The notes under the pieces are model-generated. The model saw nothing but the letters and a program-made list of their open reading frames with translations. It was not told where the DNA came from and searched no databases. The position numbers and the translations under genes were made by a program. Source: CALJFL01 sp963669435 (GTDB taxonomy: Bacteria; Pseudomonadota; Gammaproteobacteria; Pseudomonadales; Halieaceae). Taken from it: 64,000 nucleotides of DNA. Positions 49,521 through 58,930 of this stretch are shown piece by piece. The stretch's first letter is position 1. Every line of letters begins with the position of its first letter. The DNA is taken from contig OY770025.1 of assembly GCA_963669435.1 (NCBI GenBank), positions 3,968,001-4,032,000 of the forward strand. Direction: 5' to 3'.

Positions 49521-51932
49521 ATGGGTTCTTCTACCGTAATTGAGCTACCACTTCTTCCCCTGCGCGATGTGGTGGTGTATCCACACATGGTGCTACCGCT
49601 GTTTGTCGGCCGGGAAAAATCTATCGAAGCACTGGAAGACGCCATGACAGGCGACAAGCAAGTGCTACTGGTTGCGCAGCGCAATGCCTCAGACGACAAC
49701 CCGGGCGCCGACGATATCTACCAGGTGGGCACCGTCTCCAATATCCTGCAACTACTGAAGCTGCCCGACGGCACCATTAAGGTGTTGGTTGAGGGTGGTT
49801 ACCGTGCAGTCGTCGACAGCGTTAACGACGAAGGCAGTTTTGCCATCGCCGGTGTGCGCGAAATTGAAAGCGACGAGATTCCCGAGGACGAAGTCGAGGC
49901 GTTACTACGCTCGACGATCGGCCAGTTCGAAAAGTACGTCAATCTCAGTAAGAAGGTCCCCACCGAGGTGCTCACCTCGCTCACGGGCATTGACGAGCCG
50001 GGACGTCTGGCCGACACCATCGCCGCACACATGAGCGTGGATCTCGACGAGAAGCAGAAAATCCTGGAAATCGCCGGCATCCGCCCGCGGCTGGAACACC
50101 TGATGGGTTTGATGGAAGCGGAAATTGACCTGTTCCAGGTTGAGAAGCGTATCCGTGGTCGCGTTAAGAAACAGATGGAAAAAAGCCAGCGCGAGTACTA
50201 CCTGAACGAGCAAATGAAGGCCATCCAGAAAGAACTGGGTGACATGGACGAAGCGCCCAATGAACTGGATGAACTGCAGGCGCGGATCGACGAGGCACAG
50301 ATGCCGGAAGAGGCAGAGGAGAAAGCACTCTCTGAGCTGGGCAAGCTGAAGATGATGTCGCCCATGTCCGCCGAGGCGTCGGTGGTGCGAAGCTACATCG
50401 ACTGGATGGTGAATGTGCCGTGGTCGAAGCGCAGCAAGGTTAAGCACGATTTGAAACGTGCCACGAAAATCCTCGATGAGGATCACTACGGCCTGGAAGA
50501 GGTGAAGGATCGCATCCTCGAATACCTGGCAGTACAAAAGCGGGTCCGCAAGGTGAAGGGCCCGGTGCTGTGCCTGGTGGGTCCACCCGGCGTTGGTAAG
50601 ACTTCTCTCGGTGAATCCCTGGCGCGCGCTACCAACAGGAAGTTCGTGCGCATGGCCCTGGGCGGGGTGCGTGACGAGGCGGAGATTCGTGGTCACCGGC
50701 GCACCTATATCGGGTCGATGCCCGGTAAGCTGCTGCAAAAGATGTCCAAGGCGGGTGTCAAAAACCCACTGTTCCTGCTCGACGAGATCGACAAAATGGG
50801 TATGGATCACCGGGGCGATCCGGCATCGGCGATGCTGGAAGTCCTCGACCCGGAGCAGAATCACGCCTTCAATGACCACTACCTGGAAGTCGATTACGAC
50901 CTTTCCGATGTCATGTTCGTGTGTACGTCAAACACCATGAATATTCCTGGCCCCTTGCTGGACAGGATGGAAGTAATTCGAATCCCGGGTTACACCGAAG
51001 ACGAGAAGCTGAATATTGCCCTTCGCTACCTGATACCCAAGCAGCTAAAGCTGAATGGCCTGAAAAAGCAGGAAATCGAAATCAGCGAAGACGCACTGAT
51101 CGACATCATTCGCTACTACTCTCGCGAGGCGGGTGTGCGTGCGCTGGAGCGTGAAATCGCCAAAGTGTGCCGCAAGATGGTCAAGGGCATAACACTTGGC
51201 GAGTACGAGCCTGAAACTTCAGTCACGGCCGAGATGTTGCCGGATCTGCTGGGCGTGCGAAAATACAACTACGGTATCGCTGAAGAAGAAAACAAGATCG
51301 GCCAGGTGACCGGCCTGGCCTGGACTTCCGTGGGTGGCGAACTGCTGACCATTGAGGCGGTCGCCGTGACCGGTAAGGGCCTGCACGTGAAGACGGGCTC
51401 CCTGGGCGACGTGATGCAGGAATCAATCCAGGCAGCGACCACCGTGGTTCGCAGCCGCTCGCAGATGCTCGGTATTCCTGCCACCTATCACGAGAAGCAT
51501 GACGTGCATATCCACGTGCCGGAGGGTGCCACGCCCAAGGATGGTCCCAGTGCAGGTATTGCCATGTGCACAGCATTGGTCTCAGTGTGCACAGGTCTGC
51601 CGGTGAGGGCTGATGTGGCGATGACCGGTGAAATCACCCTGCGAGGCGAGGTACTGCCGATTGGGGGGCTGAAGGAAAAACTGCTGGCGGCCCGCCGCGG
51701 TGGCATCAAGACCGTGATCATTCCCAAGGAGAATGAACGCGACTTGAAAGAGGTGTCGGATAACATCAAGGAACACCTCGATATTCGCGCCGTGAAATGG
51801 ATCGATGAGGTGCTGGCGCTGGCCCTGGAATCGACGCCGGAGCCGCTTTCTGACGAGGAGTATCTGGCCGACTCGATAGCGGCTTCGAAAGAGGGCTCCG
51901 AGGACGAAAAAAATCGTATAAACACGCATTAA
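49521..51932 (+). CDS. lon: ATP-dependent Lon protease
   Basis: An 803-aa AAA+ serine protease for damaged and regulatory proteins. N-terminal substrate domain, P-loop LVGPPGVGKTSLGESLA, Walker B NPLFLLDEIDKMG, and the protease domain with Ser677 in PKDGPSAGIAMCTALVS and the catalytic Lys in GGLKEKLLAARRGG. The C-terminus ends in an acidic tail (SKEGSEDEKNRINTH) a little longer than in E. coli (784 aa). A short hairpin, AGCCAG-GCGAT-CTGGCT, lies upstream in the gap after clpX. Confidence 0.97.
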   Translation: MGSSTVIELPLLPLRDVVVYPHMVLPLFVGREKSIEALEDAMTGDKQVLLVAQRNASDDNPGADDIYQVGTVSNILQLLKLPDGTIKVLVEGGYRAVVDSVNDEGSFAIAGVREIESDEIPEDEVEALLRSTIGQFEKYVNLSKKVPTEVLTSLTGIDEPGRLADTIAAHMSVDLDEKQKILEIAGIRPRLEHLMGLMEAEIDLFQVEKRIRGRVKKQMEKSQREYYLNEQMKAIQKELGDMDEAPNELDELQARIDEAQMPEEAEEKALSELGKLKMMSPMSAEASVVRSYIDWMVNVPWSKRSKVKHDLKRATKILDEDHYGLEEVKDRILEYLAVQKRVRKVKGPVLCLVGPPGVGKTSLGESLARATNRKFVRMALGGVRDEAEIRGHRRTYIGSMPGKLLQKMSKAGVKNPLFLLDEIDKMGMDHRGDPASAMLEVLDPEQNHAFNDHYLEVDYDLSDVMFVCTSNTMNIPGPLLDRMEVIRIPGYTEDEKLNIALRYLIPKQLKLNGLKKQEIEISEDALIDIIRYYSREAGVRALEREIAKVCRKMVKGITLGEYEPETSVTAEMLPDLLGVRKYNYGIAEEENKIGQVTGLAWTSVGGELLTIEAVAVTGKGLHVKTGSLGDVMQESIQAATTVVRSRSQMLGIPATYHEKHDVHIHVPEGATPKDGPSAGIAMCTALVSVCTGLPVRADVAMTGEITLRGEVLPIGGLKEKLLAARRGGIKTVIIPKENERDLKEVSDNIKEHLDIRAVKWIDEVLALALESTPEPLSDEEYLADSIAASKEGSEDEKNRINTH

Positions 51933-51946
51933 TACTGGGCTTGCGG

Positions 51947-51974
51947 TTGACCCGCCCGAGACCTCTGGTATACA
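51947..51974 (+). promoter_or_regulatory. Sigma-70 promoter for hupB
   Basis: TTGACC (51947-51952), 16-bp spacer, TATACA (51969-51974). Start near 51981 gives a leader of about 80 nt before the hupB GTG. Confidence 0.6.
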
Positions 51975-52060
51975 GTTTGCGGCAGAATGCCACTACATTC
52001 ACGGGCTCATGTAGAGTCCGAATTTAATAACTCAATACAAAACTCTTCAAGGGGATAAGT

Positions 52061-52336
52061 GTGAATAAATCAGAACTGATCGATGCAATTGCAGCAGCTG
52101 CTGACCTACCTAAGGCGTCCGCGGGCCGTGCCCTGGATGCGGTAGTCGACAGCGTTACTGAGGCACTTGCGAAAGGTGACCAGGTTTCCCTGGTTGGTTT
52201 CGGTACCTTCGCCGTTAAGCACCGCGCAGCGCGTGAGGGCCGCAACCCTCAAACTGGTGCAACCATCCAGATCAAAGCATCTAATGTGCCTGGATTTAAA
52301 GCCGGTAAAGCTCTGAAGGACGCGGTTAACGCTTAA
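52061..52336 (+). CDS. hupB: DNA-binding protein HU, beta subunit
   Basis: A 91-aa nucleoid protein that bends DNA as a dimer. MNKSELIDAIAAAADLPKASAGRALDAVVDSV is the HU start; the DNA-intercalating arm holds REGRNPQTGATIQIKASNVPGFKAGKALKDAV with the conserved Arg-Asn-Pro tip. Start is GTG with AAGGGG before it. The gene has its own promoter after lon and a strong terminator at 52424-52449, so it is mainly monocistronic. Confidence 0.97.
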   Translation: MNKSELIDAIAAAADLPKASAGRALDAVVDSVTEALAKGDQVSLVGFGTFAVKHRAAREGRNPQTGATIQIKASNVPGFKAGKALKDAVNA

Positions 52337-52423
52337 CAGCACCGCGTTTTAGACAGCGGGGTAAACCACGGGGTCAACCCACCTCGTCGTGTTCGCTCCG
52401 CTTTAAAAGACGGTAAAACATAC

Positions 52424-52449
52424 AAAAGCGCACTTTCGGTGCGCTTTTT
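52424..52449 (+). terminator. Rho-independent terminator of hupB
   Basis: AAAAGCGCAC (52424-52433), loop TTTCG, then GTGCGCTTTTT (52439-52449). A perfect stem followed by T5. Confidence 0.9.
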
Positions 52450-52477
52450 CGTTAGCAGCTAGTCACGGTAAAGTTCC

Positions 52478-54361
52478 ATGCTCCAGGATATTCGCAAAAA
52501 CGCTCAGGGCACCGCAGCCAAGATCATTATCGGCCTGATAGTCATCTCATTCGCTGCCTTTGGTGTTGAATCAATTCTGTTAGGCAGCGGCAGCAACAGT
52601 GTTGCCGAGGTCAACGGTGAAGAGATCACGCCTTTTGAACTGGAACAAGCGATCAATGCGCGTCAGCGCCAGCTGGTCAATATGATGGGCGATAACGTAA
52701 ACCCGTCCATGCTGGACGACGATCTGTTGCGCCCCCAGGCTATGCAAACCATCATCAATCGTAGATTGCTCATGCAGTCAGCAGACGACATGGGACTGGC
52801 CATTTCCGAGGCTGAAGTAGGTGCATTTATCGGTGGCATGGAACAGTTTCAAATCGACGGTCAATTCTCGCCCGAGATGTATCGCAGCCTGCTCGCCAAC
52901 GGTGGCTTTACCCCAGCCACCTTTAAGCAGGGGTTGGTCGAAGACCTGCTGCTGAACCAGTTACAAAGTGGCCTGGCTGGTAGCGACTTCGCTACTCCGG
53001 CAGAACTGTCCCTCACCGCTACGATCAGCGCCGAGCAGCGTGACGTGCGCTACCTGACCCTTCCCATTGAGCAGTTTCGCAGTGAAGTCGACATCAGCAA
53101 CGATGAGATCGCCGCCTATTATGAAGAGCAGCAACAGCAGTTTGAGAGCCCGGAGTCGGTGGAACTCGATTACATAGAATTGCGTATAGACAACTTTCGA
53201 GAGCCGGTCGATGAAGCCACACTGCTCGAGGAATTTGAGCTGGTGAAATCGGAGTACCAATACCAGGACGAAAACCGGGTATCGCATATTCTATTCGAAG
53301 CGGGTGACGACGAATCCGACGAGGATTTTCAGGCGCGGGTATCTGCAGCGCAGTCTGCACTTGCCGATGGTCGAGGTTTTGCGGATGTAGCGCGGGAAAT
53401 GTCCGATGACATTGGTTCTGCCGCCGCGGGTGGCGATCTTGGTTTTTCCGCCGGCGATGCCTTCCCGGATGAAATGGAGGAGGCCATAGCCACACTGGAG
53501 CTCAATGAGGTGTCAGCGCCCGTTGAAACTGAGGCTGGCACACACCTGATTTTGGTGACCGAGCGCCGAGCAGGGCAAGAGGCTTCATTGGCCGAGGTAC
53601 GGCCAGAGCTGGAAGAAAAGCTCCAACTCAGCGCCGCGCGGGCAGAGATTCTGCGCGTGGTCGAAGATCTGCGCGACGAGGTATTCAACAGCGACAACCT
53701 CGATGGGCCTGCGGCTGAATTAGGCTTAAGCGTGAAGCAAACAGGCGCGCTCGGTCGTGGCAGCAGCGATGGCATTTTCGCCGATGCCGCTGTCGCTTCT
53801 GCCGCCTTTTCCGAAGACGTACTCGAACTGGGCCACAATAGTGAAGTGCTCGAGGTAAACAGCGAGTACTTTGTAGTGCTGCGCGTTAGGCAACACAATT
53901 TACCGGAGGTGTTGCCTCTGGAACAGGTCCGCACTGACATCGTCATAGCGCTGACCGAGCAGGCCGCGCGGGATGCCGTCGCGGAGCAGGCCGTAAGTGC
54001 TGTACAGGCCCTGCGGGCCGGTCAGTCGGTCGAGGACTACGCCTTGGCAAACGGCTACGAATGGCAGGTTGAACTGGGCGCGGACCGTCGCAACGGTATG
54101 CTTCCTCGAGAGTTGCTCCGCCGGGTGTTCGAGTTACCCAGCCCGGATGAGGACACTTCTTCGCGCTTTGATTATATTTCCACCAGCTCTGGCGACGTTC
54201 AGGTCTTTGAGCTAAGTCGCGTTACCCGCGGCGATTTTGAAGTCTTGCCTCAAGACGAGCAGGACTCACTCGCCGGCGTTATCACTGGAGAAAATGGCAA
54301 CCTGGTACAACAGGAATATCAGCAGGGCCTGCACACCCGTGCTGATATCACCGTGCTTTAA
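52478..54361 (+). CDS. ppiD: Periplasmic folding chaperone PpiD (SurA N-terminal and PPIC domains)
   Basis: A 627-aa protein anchored by one N-terminal helix (AAKIIIGLIVISFAAFGVESILLG) with the rest periplasmic. SurA_N-type helical region (VNGEEITPFELEQAINARQRQL and FKQGLVEDLLLNQLQSG), then one parvulin domain at about residues 265-355 (ENRVSHILFEAGDDESDEDF, AREMSDDIGSAAAGGDLGFSAGDAFPDEMEEAI, THLILVTERR), then a long C-terminal helical/beta tail. It sits at the exit of the SecYEG translocon and helps new envelope proteins fold. Position after hupB is the conserved order. Confidence 0.95.
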   Translation: MLQDIRKNAQGTAAKIIIGLIVISFAAFGVESILLGSGSNSVAEVNGEEITPFELEQAINARQRQLVNMMGDNVNPSMLDDDLLRPQAMQTIINRRLLMQSADDMGLAISEAEVGAFIGGMEQFQIDGQFSPEMYRSLLANGGFTPATFKQGLVEDLLLNQLQSGLAGSDFATPAELSLTATISAEQRDVRYLTLPIEQFRSEVDISNDEIAAYYEEQQQQFESPESVELDYIELRIDNFREPVDEATLLEEFELVKSEYQYQDENRVSHILFEAGDDESDEDFQARVSAAQSALADGRGFADVAREMSDDIGSAAAGGDLGFSAGDAFPDEMEEAIATLELNEVSAPVETEAGTHLILVTERRAGQEASLAEVRPELEEKLQLSAARAEILRVVEDLRDEVFNSDNLDGPAAELGLSVKQTGALGRGSSDGIFADAAVASAAFSEDVLELGHNSEVLEVNSEYFVVLRVRQHNLPEVLPLEQVRTDIVIALTEQAARDAVAEQAVSAVQALRAGQSVEDYALANGYEWQVELGADRRNGMLPRELLRRVFELPSPDEDTSSRFDYISTSSGDVQVFELSRVTRGDFEVLPQDEQDSLAGVITGENGNLVQQEYQQGLHTRADITVL

Positions 54362-54380
54362 CCGCATTTTTGAGGACAAC

Positions 54381-55568
54381 ATGGCAAGTAAGATTCTGAC
54401 CCTGAACCAGATTTCCGTGAAGGGACTGGACAGGCTCCCCCGTGAACAATATGAAATAGCCAGCGAGTTCGCTGCCCCGGATGCGATACTGCTGCGCAGC
54501 CACAAATTACAGGCCGACGATATACCGGAATCAGTGCGGTGTATCGCCCGGGCCGGAGCGGGGACCAATAATGTCCCGGTTGCCGATTGCACGCGCCGCG
54601 GTATCCCCGTGTTTAACTCGCCGGGGGCGAACGCCAACGCGGTGAAGGAACTGGTAGCAGCAGCATTGCTGCTGGGCTCCCGAGGTGTCGTTGAGGGTAT
54701 TCAATACGTTCATACCCTGGGCGACATGGATGATGAAGCCGCGCTGAATAAAATCCTGGAGGCGCAAAAGAAGCAGTTCAAGGGTAGTGAGCTGATGGGT
54801 AAGACCCTGGGCGTGGTTGGCCTGGGTGCAATTGGCTCCATGGTGGCAGAGATGGCACTGACGTTCGGCATGGAAGTGATAGGTTACGACCCTGCACTCT
54901 CTGTAGATGCCGCCTGGCGCCTGTCCAGTAAGGTGCGCAAGGCCGACGCGCTGTCATCGCTATTTGCCCGCTGTGATTACATTACCTTGCATCTGCCAGT
55001 CCTGGACTCTACGCGGGGATTGATCAACGCCGACTTATTGAGTGTCATGAAGCCCGATACCTGCCTGATCAATTTTGCCCGTCAGGAAATCGTCGATACC
55101 GAGGCGGTGGTGCAGGCACTGGATGGTGGCCAACTGCGCAAGTATATCGCTGATTTTCCCGCGCCTGGCCTGATTGGCCGAGACGATGTAATTCTCATGC
55201 CGCACATTGGTGCCAGCACTGAGGAAGCGGAAGACAATTGTGCGGTGATGGCCGCCGACCAGATGCGTGATTTTCTCGAGAACGGCAACATCCGCAACTC
55301 AGTCAACTTCCCGCTGACACAGCTGGAGCACGTTACCGGCTGCCGGCTGGCGATAATTAACGAAAATGTACCCAAGGTGCTGGGTAGTATTCTCTCTATC
55401 CTTGCGGACGCTAATATCAATGTTATCGACATGCTCAACAAGAGCCGCGACGACATCGCCTACAACCTGATTGATATTGAAGGTGAGGCTTCGGCCGATG
55501 CGCTGGAGAAAATGCGTGCGGTGGACGGTGTAATCAACGTCCGATCTATCGGTAACTGCTGCGATTAA
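54381..55568 (+). CDS. serA: D-3-phosphoglycerate dehydrogenase
   Basis: A 395-aa NAD-dependent enzyme oxidising 3-phosphoglycerate for serine synthesis. The 2-hydroxyacid dehydrogenase pattern is clear: RCIARAGAGTNNVPV, PVFNSPGANANAVKELV, the NAD loop KTLGVVGLGAIGSMVA, catalytic Arg in LINFARQEIVD, the acidic residue near AVVQALDGGQLRKYIADFP, and the catalytic His in MPHIGASTEEAE. An ACT domain (VPKVLGSILSILADANINVIDM) follows for allosteric control. This is the short form, missing the intervening domain of the longest SerA types. TGAGG lies before the ATG. Shares TTAA at its stop with the convergent gene. Confidence 0.88.
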   Translation: MASKILTLNQISVKGLDRLPREQYEIASEFAAPDAILLRSHKLQADDIPESVRCIARAGAGTNNVPVADCTRRGIPVFNSPGANANAVKELVAAALLLGSRGVVEGIQYVHTLGDMDDEAALNKILEAQKKQFKGSELMGKTLGVVGLGAIGSMVAEMALTFGMEVIGYDPALSVDAAWRLSSKVRKADALSSLFARCDYITLHLPVLDSTRGLINADLLSVMKPDTCLINFARQEIVDTEAVVQALDGGQLRKYIADFPAPGLIGRDDVILMPHIGASTEEAEDNCAVMAADQMRDFLENGNIRNSVNFPLTQLEHVTGCRLAIINENVPKVLGSILSILADANINVIDMLNKSRDDIAYNLIDIEGEASADALEKMRAVDGVINVRSIGNCCD

Positions 55569-56422
55569 TCCTCCACACCCTGTTCAGGTGTCGCTGTCGC
55601 GGGCTCTATCGTGGCAGCGACATACATTCCCCGCTCATCCTCAGTCAACTCACCGGCCCCTTCCCAGGGGATAAGGCGTTGTTCGGCGTAATGCTGAAAG
55701 TCCAGGAATGGATACTTGATGATGTCGAAGTAGGGTGAGTAATCGAAGTCGCTGGGTGTGCACAGTTTGGGATTGCGCATATACAGTTTGACGCGGTCAT
55801 CCTCGACACGCTTCACCAACGGCAGAATTGGGAACTGGATGCTGTTGAACCCCTCTGCGATCATGGTCGAACAGACGGTTTGGGTATTCTTGCCCGGGTT
55901 GGTACTGAACAAACTGGAACGCCAGCGGCGGGGCATGATAAACCAGGGAAACAGGAAGCGGGCGAGATCGAAGATCTGCCTTACGTCATAGGCGGTGCCC
56001 AACTCACTAATGGCGTAGTTGATCACTCGCTGGCTATCCCTATAGCCCAGTCCGCGCGGTCGGCAGATGCGCAGATGCTCGTGCTCGTAGACGGTCAGTG
56101 GCCTGACTACCGTGCCCAGGCCAAGCTCACTTTCAATGATTAGCTGCTTATCCGCTGTGCCGGTGTAGTGTTGCCTTACCGTGTCCTTCAGCAGCGGGTC
56201 TTCGATGTCGTGCAATCTGCCAATATACAGTGCGGCGTGAGACCAACTGCTCTGGGTGATAAGCTTGATGACCTCGCTGACCCGCGAGCGGCCCTCGACC
56301 AGGATGACATCACAGGCCTTCACCTCGTGTCGTATGCGTTCAAAATCACTGAGGGGCGTGTTGGGTAGCGGTTTCTTCCGCTTCAGCCAGGAGACAACGC
56401 CATTGCGAATCCATTTGACCAT
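55565..56422 (-). CDS. YiiX-type permuted papain-like (NlpC/P60-clan) protein
   Basis: A 285-aa protein. VKACDVILVEGRSRVSEVIKLITQSSWSHAALYIGR carries the conserved histidine motif of the permuted NlpC/P60 amidases (YaeF/YiiX group, peptidase C92), and VCSTMIAEGFNSI carries the expected nucleophile cysteine. In this circularly permuted clan the His segment precedes the Cys segment, as seen here. No signal peptide is evident; a short N-terminal amphipathic region (MVKWIRNGVVSWLKRK) may associate with membrane. Substrate unknown: amide bonds in peptidoglycan or lipids are candidates. Confidence 0.8.
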   Translation of the reverse strand: MVKWIRNGVVSWLKRKKPLPNTPLSDFERIRHEVKACDVILVEGRSRVSEVIKLITQSSWSHAALYIGRLHDIEDPLLKDTVRQHYTGTADKQLIIESELGLGTVVRPLTVYEHEHLRICRPRGLGYRDSQRVINYAISELGTAYDVRQIFDLARFLFPWFIMPRRWRSSLFSTNPGKNTQTVCSTMIAEGFNSIQFPILPLVKRVEDDRVKLYMRNPKLCTPSDFDYSPYFDIIKYPFLDFQHYAEQRLIPWEGAGELTEDERGMYVAATIEPATATPEQGVED

Positions 56423-56493
56423 AGTAGACGTAGCGTAACACCAGATAGTACGTTTATAACGCAGCGACGCTGGCGAAACCAGAGATAATCACC

Positions 56494-57018
56494 ATGGCCG
56501 ACCAACTCTCTCACTTGCAGAAGCAAATTACCGAAAAGCGTGACCTGGATGCGCCCCCGCTGCATCTATGGCACCCGGAACTGTCCGGTGATATCGACAT
56601 TCGCATTGATGCCGAGGGCGTCTGGTATCACGAGGGCGATCGGATAGAGCGCGCTGCTATTGTTAACGTATTCAGCAAAATTTTGCGCCGGGAAAGCGAC
56701 GACGACTATTACCTGGTGACTCCTGTGGAGAAGTGGCGTATCAGCGTCGAATTGCACCCTTTGATGGTCGTGGACGTGAATAGCGAGGGAGTCGGCGAGG
56801 AGCAGATGCTGAATGCCTTACTCAATACTGGCAAAAGCCAGCTTATCGATGCGGGGCATGTACTGACACAGGAACCCCGTAGGGAGATGGCCGCGGTGCT
56901 GGCATTGGATCATGGCTTAACGGCGTTGTTTACCCGGGCGGCCTGGTACCGTCTCGTCGAAATGGCCGACGAGGACGGTGAGCTTTGGTCCAGTGGTACA
57001 GCGTTTAAGCTAAGCTAG
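56494..57018 (+). CDS. DUF1285 family protein
   Basis: A 174-aa cytoplasmic protein. PPLHLWHPELSGDIDIRIDAEGVWYHEGDRIERAAIVNVFSKILRRESD matches the family start, with YYLVTPVEKWRISVELHPLMVVDV the most conserved part. DUF1285 proteins are found across proteobacteria and have no assigned function. Length is normal. Start ATG at 56494 has no strong Shine-Dalgarno. It ends 5 bp before the stop of the convergent etfD. Confidence 0.85.
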   Translation: MADQLSHLQKQITEKRDLDAPPLHLWHPELSGDIDIRIDAEGVWYHEGDRIERAAIVNVFSKILRRESDDDYYLVTPVEKWRISVELHPLMVVDVNSEGVGEEQMLNALLNTGKSQLIDAGHVLTQEPRREMAAVLALDHGLTALFTRAAWYRLVEMADEDGELWSSGTAFKLS

Positions 57019-57023
57019 CGCGG

Positions 57024-58676
57024 TCACATGTTGGGGTAATTGGGGCCCCCGAAACCCTCGGGTGCAATCCAGACAATGTTCTGCGCCGGGTCTTTGATGT
57101 CGCAGGTCTTGCAGTGCACACAGTTCTGGCCGTTGATCTGGAAGCGCTTGCCGTTCTCATCCTCCACGATCTCGTAGACCCCTGCCGGGCAATAACGCTG
57201 GGCAGGTTCGTCATACATCGGCAAATTCTTGTCCAGCGGAACCGAATCATCGACCAGGGTGAGATGACAGGGTTGGTCTTCTTCGTGGTTGGTATTGGAC
57301 AGGAATACGGAAGACAGGCGATCGAAGCTGATTGTATTGTCCGGCTTGGGGTACTCGATGGGCTTGCACTCGGCCGCGGGTTTCAGCGTGGCATAATCCG
57401 GGGTGGTGTCATTGAGTGTAAATGGCAGCTTGCCGCGGAAAATGGTCTGGTCTATCCACACCATGGCGGAGCCGAGCAGGAAGCCAAATTTGTGCATGAA
57501 GCCCGAGAAGTTACGGGTGCTGTACAACTCGTCATGCAGCCAGGAGGATTCTATGGCGCTGCTGTACTCCGCCAGGTCAGCAGGGGCGTCATCACCTTTG
57601 GCCAGGGACGCGACGATTACGTCGGCGGCGACGATACCGCTCTTCATGGCCGTGTGATTGCCCTTGATCTTCACGCTGTTCAAGGTACCGGCATCACAGC
57701 CAATCAGCAGCCCACCCGGGAAATGCATTTTTGGCAGGGAGTTCAGGCCGCCCTTGGCGATTGCCCTGGCGCCGTAGCTCAGGCGCGAGCCACCCTCCAG
57801 ATACTTGAGGGTCTCAGGATGGTGCTTCCAGCGCTGAAACTCCTCGTAGGGGCTGACGTGAGGGTTGCTGTAATTCAGGTCGGTGATCAGGCCGATGTAG
57901 ACCTGGTTGTTTTCGGCGTGGTACAGGAAGGCACCGCCGCTTGAGCCGCTTTCACTGAGTGGCCAGCCAAGCCCGTGAACGACCAGGCCTTCCTGGTGTT
58001 TGTCCGCGGGAATCTCCCAGATCTCCTTGATGCCAATGCCGTAGTGCTGGGGGTCCTTGCCGGCGTCGAGGGCGAATTTACTGATCAGCTGCTTCCCTAG
58101 GTGTCCCCGGCAACCCTCTGCAAACAAGGTGTATTTGGCGTGTAGTTCCATGCCGCGCATGTAACTGTCTTTGTGTTCACCGGCGGCACTGATGCCCATA
58201 TCACCGGTGGCGATACCCTTGACCCGTCCATCTTCGTGATACAAGACCTCGGCGGCGGCAAAGCCAGGATACACCTCGACGCCGAGGCCTTCGGCCTGTT
58301 CGGCCAACCAGCGGCAGACATTCCCCATGGAAACGATGTAATTGCCATCGTTATGGGTGGGCGGGGGTATAAAGATGTTGGGCAGCTTGATGGCGCCCTT
58401 ACCGCTGGTGTAGAAAAAGAACTTGTCCTCGGTGACTGCCGTGTTGATGGGTGCTCCCATGTCCTTCCAGTTGGGAAAAAGCTCGTCCATGGCATGGGGT
58501 TCAAGTACCGCGCCCGACAGCGTGTGAGCGCCAACCTCGGAGCCTTTCTCCACCACACACACGGTCACTTCCTGCTCTTTTTCCTGTGCTTGCAGCATGA
58601 TGCGGCAGGCTGCTGACAGCCCGGCGGGGCCTGCGCCTACAATGACCACATCAAATTCCATCGATTCACGATCCAC
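57024..58676 (-). CDS. etfD: Electron transfer flavoprotein-ubiquinone oxidoreductase
   Basis: A 550-aa membrane-attached flavoprotein that passes electrons from ETF (fed by acyl-CoA and other dehydrogenases) to ubiquinone. FAD loop FDVVIVGAGPAGLSAACRIM, quinone-site region in GLNSLPKMHFPGGLLIGCDAGTLN, and a C-terminal [4Fe-4S] ferredoxin domain with RYCPAGVYEIV and NCVHCKTCDIKDP (four Cys). The GTG start at 58676 is chosen because AGAGGA lies seven bases before it. Divergent from etfBA with 254 bp between. Confidence 0.95.
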   Translation of the reverse strand: MDRESMEFDVVIVGAGPAGLSAACRIMLQAQEKEQEVTVCVVEKGSEVGAHTLSGAVLEPHAMDELFPNWKDMGAPINTAVTEDKFFFYTSGKGAIKLPNIFIPPPTHNDGNYIVSMGNVCRWLAEQAEGLGVEVYPGFAAAEVLYHEDGRVKGIATGDMGISAAGEHKDSYMRGMELHAKYTLFAEGCRGHLGKQLISKFALDAGKDPQHYGIGIKEIWEIPADKHQEGLVVHGLGWPLSESGSSGGAFLYHAENNQVYIGLITDLNYSNPHVSPYEEFQRWKHHPETLKYLEGGSRLSYGARAIAKGGLNSLPKMHFPGGLLIGCDAGTLNSVKIKGNHTAMKSGIVAADVIVASLAKGDDAPADLAEYSSAIESSWLHDELYSTRNFSGFMHKFGFLLGSAMVWIDQTIFRGKLPFTLNDTTPDYATLKPAAECKPIEYPKPDNTISFDRLSSVFLSNTNHEEDQPCHLTLVDDSVPLDKNLPMYDEPAQRYCPAGVYEIVEDENGKRFQINGQNCVHCKTCDIKDPAQNIVWIAPEGFGGPNYPNM

Positions 58677-58930
58677 GACTGTATCCTCTCTCAGGGTTGG
58701 GTGAGATTTTGATGAAAGCGCGCAAGTATATAATTTTTAAAGAATAAATACTATAAACGGCGCTGATTGCGGCTATAAGCCAGTTGGCTGTTTGAGTCAA
58801 TTACCGTGTCTCGTTTTGCTATTGACCCACGCCCTGTTTGACGGCAAGATACCGGCCCGATATTCGCTGTCCGGGTACTTTTTAACCACCCGAGACCCGC
58901 CATTCACCCCTGAAATCCTATGGAGAATCC

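Noticed and set aside
49905..50879. 324-codon minus-strand frame inside lon
   Set aside because: Antisense shadow; the sense frame has all Lon motifs.
57114..57944. 276-codon plus-strand frame inside etfD
   Set aside because: Antisense shadow of etfD; no supporting start signal.
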